From the NCBI GenBank assembly GCA_021234155.1, contig JAJEKV010000096.1, positions 1,560,010 through 1,624,009 of the forward strand: a stretch of 64,000 nucleotides of DNA, written 5' to 3'. This document shows positions 1 through 11,639 of this stretch, one piece after another; the stretch's first letter is position 1; each line of letters opens with the position of its first letter. The notes beneath the pieces were generated by a model. It worked only from the letters and a program-made list of their open reading frames with translations. It was not told the DNA's origin and made no database searches. The translations under genes were made by a program, and so were the position numbers. This DNA is from Isoetes taiwanensis. Taxonomy: Eukaryota; Streptophyta; Lycopodiopsida; Isoetales; Isoetaceae.

Positions 1-72
1 AACTTTTACTAGCCTTTTCTGTCTTCAAAAACAAAGTCTGGCGATCCCTTTTCATGGAAAATGGGTTTTACA

Positions 73-123
73 GGTGGACTTTCACTCTGCTTAGTACTAG
101 GTGGACTTTCACTCTGCTTAGTA
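73..123. repeat. 27-bp tandem duplication
   Basis: Two head-to-tail copies of a 27-bp unit beginning GGTGGACTTTCACTCTGC are seen at 73-99 and 100-123. The second copy is cut short by 3 bases. No coding role is visible. Confidence 0.9.
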
Positions 124-227
124 TATACTTTGATGTGTATATTGCTGTTCGATTTCAGTATTATCTTCTAGGTGGAATGCCCTTGGTAATTAATAAATGA
201 AAGTCATACTGACAAACATTTTGGCAC

Positions 228-494
228 TTGCGGAAGTTGGTTATGAGCTGTAGTATGAAGGAGTATATTTCGTGGAAAAGGAGAAGGCTGGAATTCCCAG
301 AAGCACAAGCACTTGTTATTGACGAAGGTAAGTTGGAGGAAAAGTGTTTAGAAGAACACACTACTGTTGACATTGGACACCCTACTAATGGAGCGCCTGA
401 GCTAAAAATGGCTGGTTTATTGGATATAGCATGTACAGTTGCTTTCCAGGTATGTGTACTTTGTAAATACTTTTCTTCGTTGTTTATGCATTAG
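228..494 (+). other. possible exon remnant, unrecognised
   Basis: An 88-codon open frame has a charged, protein-like start (KEYISWKRRRLEFPEAQ). Two good 5' splice-site matches lie inside it, GACGAAG/GTAAGT near 326 and TTCCAG/GTATGTG near 449. A pyrimidine-rich stretch ending in AG lies upstream near 157. This would fit one internal exon of a gene that starts before the window. I do not recognise the protein, and chance remains a real possibility. Confidence 0.25.
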
Positions 495-1588
495 AAAAAC
501 ATTTTAAAACACTCGTTGGATCTAGCTGTTCATGACACAGTTTGTCCTGTGGAGAGGAACCAAGTCAATCATGTATAATGCATCACAGAGGATGACTTTT
601 GAAGGAATTTAGACAATCAGCTGCTTACTCTCTCTTCTTACTATAGTTTTATGAGCCTTGACTTGGGGCAAGGAAGTACTAATGCACTACAGCCAGATGG
701 GAGAGGGATAGCAAGTTATAAAGACGAGGGTCGGATCTGAGCCTGCACCTCAAGAAAATTGTCTGATTTCAAATAGAATAGAGCTACATTTTGGGTAGGA
801 ATGGTTAGGAATGGTGCGAGAACAAAGCTATTGCTGTGAATAAAGACAGGGCGTTACAAATGAATGGGGAAAATTCAGCTTATAAAATCTAAAAAACCAA
901 TGAAGAGCTGCAAAGTCAGGAAACCGATGTCAACAGTTCTATACCTTTGTTAGATCCATGGAGTGCACCCATTCCTTCTAACAATGGCGCTTTAAGCCAA
1001 CACAGTTGTAGATTCAGAAAAGAAAACTAGAAGATAGATTGGTCTAGAGTTCATATCTGAGTCTAGAAATGACCAGAAGAGTTACAGCCCAGTTATGCTG
1101 CCCCATTTTCATTCATTTTCGTTTTCCTTCTCATGTATTTTCGTGCTGCTTAGAGAAGACATAGGCTTGGCAACGAAAAGGCAGAATGACGAGAGGGCAT
1201 ATGCTTGGAGCAGAATAGAAAGACCGGGGTTGCAGCAGAATGGCGACATTCTTGATTGATCGCTTCTGCTCCATGGCACTATTGCAAATAGGCATTTTTT
1301 TGCACAGGGAAGTCTCATCAGGTAGTCTTTTTAACTAAGATTATTAGATCTAAGAATAGAAAGCAACAGTGTGCCTTCAACCTAAAAAACAGAATCGAAG
1401 TCTTCTGTATGAATAACTTAGCAGAAAGAGAAACCACAATAGATAGACATACCTTCTTCGCCCTTGAATCCAACCCGGTAGTTAAAGGAAGCTATTTATG
1501 CATATCACAAACCATTCCGAAGCTGCCAACTATTGCACAGATGTCTCCGCAGCAGACACAGATATCTGCTTCAACCTTATCCGTTATC

Positions 1589-1646
1589 CGGTTTGCCTGT
1601 CGATAATTTCGTGGTCGCGGTTTACCTGTCGCTAATTCCGTGGTCG
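1589..1646. repeat. 29-bp tandem duplication
   Basis: Two adjacent 29-bp copies (1589-1617 and 1618-1646) share CGGTTTRCCTGTCG and CGTGGTCG. They differ at about three positions. Confidence 0.85.
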
Positions 1647-2180
1647 TGACGAAGAAGCAGGCCCCTAGCTTTTGCGGGACCAAAGATTCCTCCCGCTAAT
1701 AATTATATATGTTAGATATAAAGATCATAGCTACATGCTCAAAATGTTGTGGCGAGACACTACTGCCAAAATATATGTAAATGTAGAAAAATTGCACATC
1801 ATTGCTAGGAAAGAAGGCAGTTAATTGACTAAATATTGTAGAATACATGTAGCATTAGCATTGGTTTGGTGCCAATGTAGGTAGATGGTATTGGGGTTTC
1901 TTAGCAAACAAAGTGAGATGTAATTGGGGTTTTCCTAAAGCCGAAATGTTTTTTATTGGGGCTTCAGAATGTTGAGAATTCCATGTCTTTGTTGTAGGAA
2001 ACCACTTTATCCAACCTATGTTCCATGAAAGTATAAAAAGGATTATCATGACCATGACCATGACCTATAATGCATAAACTCAAACAAACATTCCCACATT
2101 GTAATAAACTGGCTCTATGAGGAACGACTACAAAACCCTAAATATGATGACATGAGAAAATGAACAAATAGAACAAAATC

Positions 2181-2222
2181 CTACGACGACGACAACAACA
2201 ACATCAACAACAACAAAAAACT
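2181..2222. repeat. trinucleotide-rich tract (GAC/AAC)
   Basis: Short imperfect runs of GAC and then AAC triplets are followed by an A run. This is simple-sequence DNA without coding evidence. Confidence 0.7.
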
Positions 2223-2452
2223 ATCTTCTATAATTCCAATATGGTATAAATTAAAGCAAACTCATATTGTGGAGCTTGATTGATGCCCAATATAAAGTAC
2301 TTCTCTAGATTATCAAAATAGAGAAGGAAGGAAAAGCGGAGGAAGGGGGAGGGGGAGGATGAGCTGTTATAGAGTTGTTTATATAGCTTTTTTTTCCTAC
2401 TTACTATATATTGCATCACACTACAACAAGGATTTAAATGCAAATACGACAT

Positions 2453-2598
2453 GTGGGCCAAAGTATTCTTCTTAAAGAAGCCTATTTGTGCAAGCAAATA
2501 TTGATGCTTGATAAGTTCCACAATGGGGCCAAAATATTCTTCTAAGAGAAGCCTTTATATGCCAACAACTATTGATGCTTGATAAGTTCTGCAATGGG
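2453..2598. repeat. 71-bp tandem duplication
   Basis: Two diverged copies offset by 71 bases share GGCCAAARTATTCTTCT, GAGAAGCCT-like sequence, and the end ATTGATGCTTGATAAGTTC followed by CAATGGG. Confidence 0.85.
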
Positions 2599-5010
2599 TA
2601 CTGTGCATCTATCCTAGACCTAAAGCATAATACTTCACTTATTTATTTTGCTGAAAACGTAGGAAGTACTAACATTAAGAAATATTGTTGTCCATAATGC
2701 CTAAATGCGAAATAAGAATGAACATTGTGGATGAATTATGTGGATATTTTATGAATTATTGGCAATGAATTTTGGAACTAACTTTGTGAGATGTGATAAG
2801 ACAGTAAGGCATATCTTAAATGCATTATAATCTGTTCACTTTTTCTAGTGCACTTAAGAAGCTTGTGGCTTGAAAAAAATTATTTTCAGAAAAAATAGGT
2901 TTTATCTTGCTACTTCACGTTATATTTTGCACAATTGAAGCTTTTAGTTGCAATGCTGAAAAAGCAACACAATGTACAAACCCATCGACTACCAACAATG
3001 AGATAAATTATAGCTTCCATGCAGTCTTGAATGGAATCAAACCTTGTAGGTAGAAACTGAATTCCACTTCCTGAGGATTGATGTTAAACCACTTATGTCA
3101 CTTGTCACTTGAAGAAATTACAAAGTGTGTAGCACATCAGGCATTAGAGACCTGGTTGGATCTAAAAGGCATAGCACCCTTTCGCTTGACATTCAAAATT
3201 TTCCCATTCAACCAAATTTTGTTGCCATGCAGTTTCTGGCTAATGAGGTAGCTTTTTGAAATGCTCTTGCTTTCCATTCAAATAGTGCTTTTACATTCTA
3301 CCAAATTTTGTTCTCCATGGCATCGACTATTATCCATGGACTGTTTCCCAATGAGCATCTTAAGCAACACAACGCCAAAACTGTATGTCACTTTTTGTTG
3401 TTAAATGCCCTAGGAAATTGCACCCAACTTTAGTTCAGTCGTCTATGAGGGTTCTATTAGCAAGAAACTAAGACAAACTTGATAGACATGCATCTCGACC
3501 ATATATTATATGTAAATAAAAGAAAATAAGATGGGAGAAAAGGGCGGTAGGTTATATACTCTATATAACGTGGAAAGACGTAATACCAGTCATATTCAGG
3601 GGCTGCTTATAAATATGTTCCCATAATCCGTGTTGAAACATATGTCTTTTCCCCATCTTTAGCGATGCCAAAGTCAGTATAACCTTATAGACAGAAGAAA
3701 TGAAGGATGTTGGCAAGACACATCATAGGCATGTTTTCCATAGTGTGACTGATGATGATGTATTGCAAAGTAAGCTACTATATATCATGTATGGTGTAGG
3801 TGAGCTCAAGAAGAATGATATGTTGGATCATAAAAATATGATTATGAGAGCTAACGATCTTAAGAAGTATTATTTATCCAAGAAACTAAACCTTAGCTTT
3901 GAATATGTTGTTACAAAGATGACTAGGACTGGTTGTTCTTCCTCTCTGTATGGGTAATTCCTAGTAATTCTACCTATATTTAGAAAACTATGGTTCATGC
4001 AACATAGATGACGTGGCCATCGCCATATGGTTCAGGTGTGGAAGTGAAGCCCATTGAAATGGTTGGAAAGAGGAGAAGAAGATACTCTTTGAGGATGGAG
4101 ATTTTTCTAATATTTTATTTTTGGTGTTATCAGATGGTTGAGCAAACACACGACTCTAATGTTATATACTCTGGTGCTGCCTATTTTGGCAGGGGATTCA
4201 AATCCCCTTATAAATCTTGCACAAATCTTTTCTGGAATGGTGTTTTCTGGATTTGGAGGGGTTCAAATCCCAAGAATTGCATCTCCTCTGATATCCGTAT
4301 CTGTTGCAGGTGAGGCATTATGGGTATCCAAATCTAGCGAGCATATTTGTACTTATATCTGTACAGAAGACTAGGTCTAATGCAATTTCCTTGGTTAAGG
4401 GCCCCTAAAAAATGGAGCCACAACAGCTTTTGACCCGTCAAACGCTTCGATGACGGGCCAGGATCCCATGCCTTGCATATTCCATGGAATATCCTTGCAT
4501 CGAACGCCCAAGAATTTGTACTACAGTAATGTATTGTAGGTTTATGCAGCTGTTCGAATTCGATACATTTATATTACTGCCAATGCGCTTTTTAGAAAAA
4601 GAAGGATTTGTGGAATATTTGGGTTAGAACGGGTTCTTGGGAAACGCATCGTGCAAAATGTATAGTAATGTATACTAGGGTTTATGCATGGCCAGACACT
4701 GTGAAAGCCGACGAAGGATCAGCTCAACCCTCGGGGCCGCGACGAAATTTAGCCTATGTACTCTGGCTCTAGAATGTTGTTAAGCTTTTCTTAGTATAGC
4801 GTCATTCTTACGGCAGGTCTGTCTTTCTACCTGATCTTGTCTTGTGTATTTATTAAACTCCTTAAATAGAGCATTCTTCTGCAACAACCTATGCTCTTCA
4901 TCCAAGAGCATAGTGCTGTTATTGTGTGGGTTAGTTATGCTTTGGTTCATGCGTAAAAATTGATACATTGGTGCATTGCTGATATTTTTGAGTCTTATAT
5001 ATTGGATCAA

Positions 5011-6461
5011 ATGGGAAATTTAACAAGCTCTAATGTTTGCATCATGTTGCTTGTTATTGCAACAATGGCATCAAAGATATCATCTGCTATCAATGCAACA
5101 GTCCCTGCTTTGTTCTTATTTGGAGACTCCCTGCTTGATGCAGGGACTAATATATTTGTGCCTAATTCTTCAGCAGTGGTGAATTATCCCCCATATGGAG
5201 AGACTTACTTCCGTAGACCAACAGGACGATTCACAAATGGCCGTACAGTTGGAGATTTCCTAGGTTCATTCCTTTATCTACGCTTCCAGCATTTAAAACA
5301 ATGAGTAGAATTGATAACCTGTCTTTTTTTCCAGCTTTATCTCTAAACCTTCCATTGGTTAGGCCATATCTTGATCCTAGAGCTGATCATTCTCAGGGTG
5401 CAAATTTTGCTTCTGGGGGAAGCGGTCTTCTGGATTCCACTGGATATGGCGATGTGAGTTTGAATTTTCTTTTTCGTTTTCATCATTTTCTGGGGTTTAC
5501 ATTTTGTTTGTTTACACCGGATATGGCAATGTAAGTTTGAATTCTCTTTTTTGTTTTCATCGTTTTCTGGGGTTTACATCAGGGCGTGGTGCCTTTAAAA
5601 GAACAAATCAGACAGTTCCAACAACTTGCAACAAAATTGAAACAAAAGCTTAGAGGATCTGCAGTAGCCGTACTTTCAAAGTCGCTGATTGCAATCACAG
5701 CAGGAAGTAATGATATAGGTTTAAATTACCTCGTGAACACAACATTCAGGCAGACTGTGCCAGTTCCAGAATTTATTGCATCTCTCATGAAGAGTTATGA
5801 AGAAGCTATAATGGTATATATAAATTCTTACGTGTTTGAACATTTGATTTTCATTTCTTAAACAGTATATTTGACACATCTAAGGTTGTGATGCAGGCTC
5901 TATATCAAACTGGAGTGAGGAAATTTGTGGTATTTGAATTGGGCACACTTGGATGCACTCCCAATGCTAGAATGACAGCCAGCTTTTTAAATGAAACTGG
6001 ATGCTTAAATGCAGCAAATCAGCTAGCACTCCTGTTCAATATTGCGGTGAAAAATTTGCTTGGAAATGTCACGGCAACACTGAAGGATGCAAAGATTGTG
6101 CATGGCAAGAGCTTTGATGTTTTCACTGAAATGATTACCCATGGAGGGCAATATGGTAAATCCCACACATGCCATCTGCTATTTCAAGTAAGCTTTTCTA
6201 ATGGGATTATGTGCAGGATTTGTGAACACTACAAGTGCTTGCTGTGGAGCAGGTCCATTCAATGCTTTGCTTAAGTGTGGGCTCACCATAAGCTCAAGTT
6301 CTCCTTATAAAATATACATTGGCAAATTTCCATCCAAATACATGTTTTGGGATAGTGTACATCCCACTGAGGCTGCATATCGGATTATCTTTCAACGATT
6401 TTGGCATGGCAATGCCTCGTACATTGAACCCTTCAACATCCGTACCTTGGTCTCACTTTAA
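5011..6461 (+). CDS. GDSL esterase/lipase, five exons
   Basis: This is a secreted SGNH/GDSL-type acyl hydrolase. The model is join(5011-5263, 5335-5453, 5583-5813, 5897-6155, 6217-6461), with GT-AG introns, preserved phase and 368 residues, normal for plant GDSL lipases (about 350-380). The start at 5011 is preferred over the in-frame ATG at 4960 because it gives a short hydrophobic signal peptide ending before VPALFLFGDSLLDAG. Visible blocks are the nucleophile GDS in block I, GANFASGGSG (block II oxyanion Gly), GSNDIG (block III Asn) and FWDSVHPTEAAYR (block V Asp and His). The conserved Cys-rich CCGAGPFN also sits in exon 5. The likely substrate is an apoplastic lipid or cutin-type ester; the precise one cannot be read from sequence. 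No key residue is missing, so the gene looks functional. Confidence 0.93.
5442..5579 (+). repeat. duplicated exon-2 end and 5' splice site in intron 2
   Basis: A segment starting GGATATGGCRATGTRAGTTTG occurs at 5442-5502 and again at 5519-5579, offset by 77 bases. Each copy contains the last codons of exon 2, a GT donor and the beginning of intron 2. Only the first donor keeps the reading frame. The second (GCAAT/GTAAGT) adds 77 bases and shifts the frame. Confidence 0.88.
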
Positions 6462-6720
6462 CGAGCATAACCTAGGTCCGCACATAAGAATATCCATGTG
6501 AATTAGCAGCATATCCGGGACGTAAAGTGCTTTAGTGTTCTAGAGAGTCTTATCACGACCACCTAGATAAAATAGAGGGGAAGATATGTTGGTAATAAGC
6601 ATGATAAAATTTGGTAAACATGTTCTTTCGGTGAACTAGTTGCCCGGCAATAATGTCATACTTTCCAAGCATCTTTTCCTTAGCGAGGACACTCAATGTG
6701 TGTCTCATGAATGAGTGGAT

Positions 6721-6767
6721 GTCAAATGTTAGTTGGTAATTGCATGTCAAATGTTAGTTGGTAGTTG
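6721..6767. repeat. 24-bp tandem duplication
   Basis: The unit GTCAAATGTTAGTTGGTA is repeated with a 24-base offset. The region lies about 260 bp beyond the GDSL stop codon. Confidence 0.85.
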
Positions 6768-7104
6768 TAATCCCAAGGTTATATTTGTGGCCCAAACAAT
6801 TCTCAAAAGGGGTGCATATATTTTAAGCTGGGAATGTTGTGACATGGCTAGATCTTTGTCGTTGGTGATTTTGAAGAGAGGGGATTCCGAATGGATGGCC
6901 GGTCTGCTGTCCGTCTGTTAAATTATTATCCGTCCCTCAAGTTTATAGAGATCCAACGGTTGAGATCAAACTTGGCCAGTAGTTTAATGGAGCCTTAACG
7001 CACAGTTGCTTCATAACACCCTAGGGTGTTATCAGACGAATGATTCAGATCGATTTTAATGGTGATCGGTTGGGCCAAAACTCTCGGGACGGTGTGTTAA
7101 AAGC

Positions 7105-7260
7105 GATAACACCCTGGCCCTCGGGTGTTACTTCAAAAAAAAATTTTCGGGCAATTAAAATGGTTCGGGTGTGCGTTACGCGCACACCCTCGCACACACC
7201 CAAGCCATTTTGATGGCCCTCAATTTTTTTTCAGTAACACCCTCGAGCTAGGGCGTTATC
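7105..7260. mobile_element. 156-bp foldback, MITE-like hairpin
   Basis: The sequence folds back on itself end to end. GATAACACCCTGG at the left pairs with the complement of CTAGGGCGTTATC at the right. GGGTGTTACTTCAAAAAAAA pairs with the TTTTTTTTCAGTAACACCC side. The inner TTCGGGTGTGCG pairs with CGCACACCC. A related palindrome, ATAACACCCTAGGGTGTTAT, lies about 90 bp to the left at 7014-7033. No coding capacity is present. A non-autonomous DNA element is most likely; a miRNA-like hairpin locus is an alternative. Confidence 0.6.
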
Positions 7261-7609
7261 TACACCATGTCATTAGATAAATTTATGATTTGTGAACCAC
7301 ATGTTCTATAAATTATATTTCTACACAAATCTATAGTTTTGTATTTTTTCTTGGTAATAGGAACTAGATAAATTGATACTTGTATTATTTGTACTTTATC
7401 GCAATAGTAGATAAGTAGGTGGATAGATGGCGATAAAATATCCCTAATAAGAGAAGAGTAAAAATTCTCTTAACCAAAAGATAGACGTAAAAGCAACCTG
7501 CCTTGCATTCTGCTGCCTCGTCCAATCCTGTTGCGACATGTGGCTCCGTTTCTTTCCCTGAATGCTGCAAGGTTCGACGGCAGCTCCAGATTTTTCCTCT
7601 GTTCTGCTT

Positions 7610-7727
7610 GTTCTTGAATTTACCTTACATTCTGGAGTGATTTACCTCGCGTTCTTGGATTTACCTTGCATTCCGGAGCCATTTACCTTGCATTCTTGAA
7701 CTCTTACCTGTCATTCCGGAGCTGCTA
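7610..7727. repeat. degenerate 20-23-bp minisatellite
   Basis: Five imperfect units of the form ATTTACCTTGCATTCYGGAG follow one another, with variant starts such as CTTACCTGTCATTCCGGAG in the last. Confidence 0.8.
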
Positions 7728-8043
7728 TCAGATTTTACTGCCCGCAGAATGCAAGGCAGATTGCTTCCACGTTAAGGGAATGTCTCTCTGCTTGACATTC
7801 CCTTATACATAATGTTTTTGCTACTAAATTTTAGACATGTTTTATCATCTTCAATTAGGGGAGGAATGTTTCTAAAGTTCTAAATTTAACCTTCCCATTA
7901 GAAGTGGGGTTGGCTCAAGTAAAACTATAATCAGTCCCTTGAGATATTTATAATGAATATCAATACGTAATTAATATTGGCCTAAGATTACTGTAAACTT
8001 TCACCTAAATTAAGTGGTGTAATTTCACGTCCATCAGAAATAT

Positions 8044-8160
8044 CTGTATCTATACTTATACCTGCGTTTGTACCTGTACCTGTACCTATACCTATATCTG
8101 TATCTGTACCTGTATCTGTACCTGTACCTGTATCTGTATATGTATCTGTATCTGTATCTA
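8044..8160. repeat. hexanucleotide microsatellite (CTGTAY)n
   Basis: A run of alternating TGTACC and TGTATC units of about 115 bases. It gives a spurious Thr/Asp/Gly-rich frame on the minus strand. Confidence 0.92.
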
Positions 8161-10790
8161 ATATTAAAGCCAAAATAAGATGATAGTTTGTCGGCGATCT
8201 TGTCCGTTGACTTTGTTGTCTTTCACAAGTTTCATTGTAATCCGTTAGATCTAAAAACAATTGGAAGAGTGAGTGTGAGTCTATTGGGCATTTTGAATCT
8301 CCACTCCCTTCCTCGTCAGCCTGTCAATGTGTTCAATGTGTAAGGCCGTTAGATGTAAAATCAGTTGCAAATGCTACCACTTTGGCTGATCGCGTGGAAC
8401 TTCTCTTCTCCACTTTGCACAATGGCGAGCAGATCTAGAGCAATTACTGTTGCCATTGCTTTCTTTGGAGTTTAGGTTTACCAGAATTTGTTTATAGGAT
8501 TGAAGCTTTGCACATGGTTCATAGGTTTATGAAGGTTTTGGAAACTCTAGTATTTCGACTCTTTCTTGCTTATTAAGATCTAAGTTAGCTCCTTTAGCTT
8601 CCCAACGGGCTCATTGGGATGTTTTTCTTAGTATAGTCACCTCCACTTCCAACATCCCCGCAGTTTGTCACACCAGGATTCTTAACACTTTTTATAGTGA
8701 AATCACATTCTTGGGTTCTTTTAGGATGATCGGCACGACCCTTCTTTTCTAGCCAGGTATGTTGGCTGAATTTTTCCATAACGGTTAATTTTCCATCATG
8801 GAACAATCTGTATTTTTCTACGCTGATTGTGCTATCTTTTTTTATGTTGTTTACGCTGGACAATTCTTTGATAAAGTGCAAGTGGCAGAAAATGAAAGGT
8901 AATTGCATGAAGATTGTGTAATTTCTGGAAATTCACAGATATGAGCATCGTCATTTCTTGCCTCTCTTCAATTTATGTTGTATCAAGCCATAGAAGTTTG
9001 TTAATGGTCTTTACAATGATCTTTTAATTAATATTTTCTATTGTGTTATAAAGTAGACCATTTATTGTTGCCTCGATATGCAATCTATAGTTATTTGTGA
9101 AGAGTTTATTTTTTAGCCTTCCAGCATTTTATATATGCATTCAAAAACTTGTCTATATTAGGATATATAGATGTAAATGGATGGGTGTGATGTGATTAAT
9201 GCATTTGCCCATGATATCCCTATTTCTGGATTTAAGAACAAGAATACGATTAGCCTTAGATTTCTTGCTTCTCAATTCAATTTGAATGTTCTGAATTCTA
9301 GTAAACATGTGAATGTAGAGAGATCACATTTGCAGATCAATTGAGTATGTGTGGTTATATCTACAGATTTGTTGTATTTTGTATCCGAGGGATGGGACAG
9401 AAGAAGGAAAGCTTCTCTAGTTGAAGGGACAATATATGCTCTATCGTGCATCTTTACATGTACCTATACAGATTTTGTTGTGCATTGTTATTCTTTTTCT
9501 CTTCATCTGATTGCTTCTGGTGACAAGCCTGTCTAGGCAAACTTTCCAAAGAAGGTAGATGTGCAGATGGATGATACACACCCTACGTTATTGGTACCAG
9601 AGCTTATGGGCATCTCATGGATGTTGAAGGTCAAGGTTGGCATGAAGCATGTAATGTAATTTCAAAGTATGTAATCCTCTTAGGTCATGTTGTTTGATCC
9701 TTTTGACTGTACATATTCACCTTTTGAAATTAAACAACATAGTGGCTTATGTAAATGATAAAGTTCTTCGTTCTTCTTGAAGCACTTGAGAAGTGGTCTT
9801 AGGCTGTTAATTTTAGATTACTTCCACATCACATGGAGTTCATTGTTGAAATCGATAAGCATGTATAGACCAAAGTATAGATAGTTTGGCCCACAAGTTT
9901 TAGACATGTGATTTTTGTTTCAAATTGCCATCTTCATCTAAGTATGCCTGCAGTTTCAAGCATTCATTAAAGCGATCTAGTCTAATTTAGTCGCTTCATA
10001 CTCTTCTGTGTTTTGCATAAATAAAATCCAGACAAGAAGCTCATCTAGATGGCAAATATATATGGTGTATCTTCTCACATAGTAAGGTTCCCTTTCATGC
10101 ATTGTCAATCTAGGACGAACAACATGGTTCCAAACTTTTTTCTACAAGTCAATGGCATTGCGTGACTTTTAAAGAGTGATCTGTTTTTGGATAACTATTC
10201 AATATGGCCCAAGTTCTAGAATAAGACTAATGGGATTACCTTCAGAAAATGGTTGGTTGTAATAGTCAAATGGTTGAAGACAGATGGGGCAGGGATGTTG
10301 ATCTCTTGATAGGCTTGAGGAAGGTAGTATTTCAAGATGATAATTCAACATTCAAAGCAAAGCAAAACATTTATCACCCTAATTCTTAGGGGATGTTGCT
10401 TAACAATGCGGATGACAACAAGCTGCAGACAAACTGGCAGTCGAAATGGGCTGCTGTTAAGATGGAAAATAAGCTCTGCTTCGTAGAGCATCTTAAAAAT
10501 GCTATAGAAATTCAAGTAGATCTTCGCAACCTTTTTTTGTGACGAGCCTGCCAAGTTGACCCTCCTGGCAACTCGAGATTTTGTCAAAATTTGCAAAGAC
10601 TCTTGCTAGGTTGGTGTTGCAACAATTGAATATGGAGAAGAAATGAGTCTTCTTACTTGTAATATTCACAGGTCTTAGATACAATAATATGTAGAGGAAA
10701 CATTAGCCTCAATACATTCACAACTGAGCAAATTAAACAAAAGCATCTTCCATAGAACTCAACCACGGTCTCCACAACTACACTACAACA
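8161..10790. other. intergenic DNA, nothing recognised
   Basis: This is AT-rich sequence with only short random frames. I see no splice-supported gene, RNA gene or element termini. Confidence 0.6.
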
Positions 10791-10859
10791 AAATGTAATT
10801 ACAGGTTCAGGCCAAATGCAACGGCCAGCTTGAGGAGGATGCCTTACTTACAGACTACT

Positions 10860-11600
10860 TGCAGATTCGCCATTTCGTGGCACTTTATTGCCTATTACGA
10901 CATTAGCATGGCCAATTAGATGTTTGCTAATTGGAGTGGTATCGACTTTTTAGAGGAAATTTGAGATCTCATGTCATCCCCATAAGAATCCTCCAATAGA
11001 ATGGCTACCCTCTATAAACTGCAATTAATGCAGCACCAACAACCTCATTGCTTTTATTTTTCTCCAATAACTTTTGATCCACTCGTCAAAATGCTGCGGC
11101 GTTTGTTGCGTTAGATGCAGAATGAAAAGATCTTTCTAATGATATATGGTTATGATGTATTTCAATATGGTCATATGCGTTAATCTTAAAAAAATATGAT
11201 TTTTTGATTATTTCTTGTACGTTTATATCAGGAAAGGTATATGAATGGGTTATCATTAGATAGATCTTGAGAAGACGAACCCATTGCTACAAAAAGTGTT
11301 TGAATCGGAGTTATAGATGAAAAGTTATAATGAAAAAATGATACTACGGAAGTTAGTTGCAACTGCATTAATTACAGGCTGCCACATAATACTGGAATGA
11401 GATACACTGAAACTCTTCTCTTATTGGACAGTTTAAAAAGCTGACGTGGCATTTTAAGCATCCCTTAAATGGGACAAAATGTGATCTCATATTTCCTCTA
11501 ATGGGGGCCAATTTAGTCCCAAGTGAGAACTAGATATGCTTACGGAATGGCCATTTAGGCCACTTGGCTGAATCCTGCAATGCCTTAACTTCGCCAAATC
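10860..11600. mobile_element. possible foldback element with long degenerate inverted repeats
   Basis: The left part near 10,951 (TAGAGGAAATTTGAGATC) is matched in inverse orientation near 11,478-11,503 (GATCTCATATTTCCTCTA). AATTAATGCAG near 11,025-11,035 is mirrored by CTGCATTAATTAC near 11,363. Weaker mirrored similarity extends outward through GGCCATTT-like words. The arms are about 200 bp and well diverged. No transposase is visible, and exact ends and target duplication could not be fixed by eye. Confidence 0.45.
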
Positions 11601-11639
11601 TTAATTCATTAAGAGGCCTCCTCATAAATTCGTCACTTA

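Larger units (their letters stand above)
500..4950. other. intergenic DNA, no recognisable gene
   Basis: I see only short frames without family resemblance in this stretch, for example 85 codons at 3700-3957 and 101 codons at 4008-4313. It contains the small repeats listed separately and low-complexity A/T tracts. No RNA gene or complete mobile element was found. Confidence 0.6.

Noticed and set aside
3700-4374. Small protein genes at 3.7-4.4 kb
   Set aside because: Frames of 78-101 codons without family resemblance, splice support or conserved composition.
7988-8260. 90-codon Thr/Asp/Gly-repeat ORF on the minus strand
   Set aside because: It is the translation of the TGTACC/TGTATC microsatellite.
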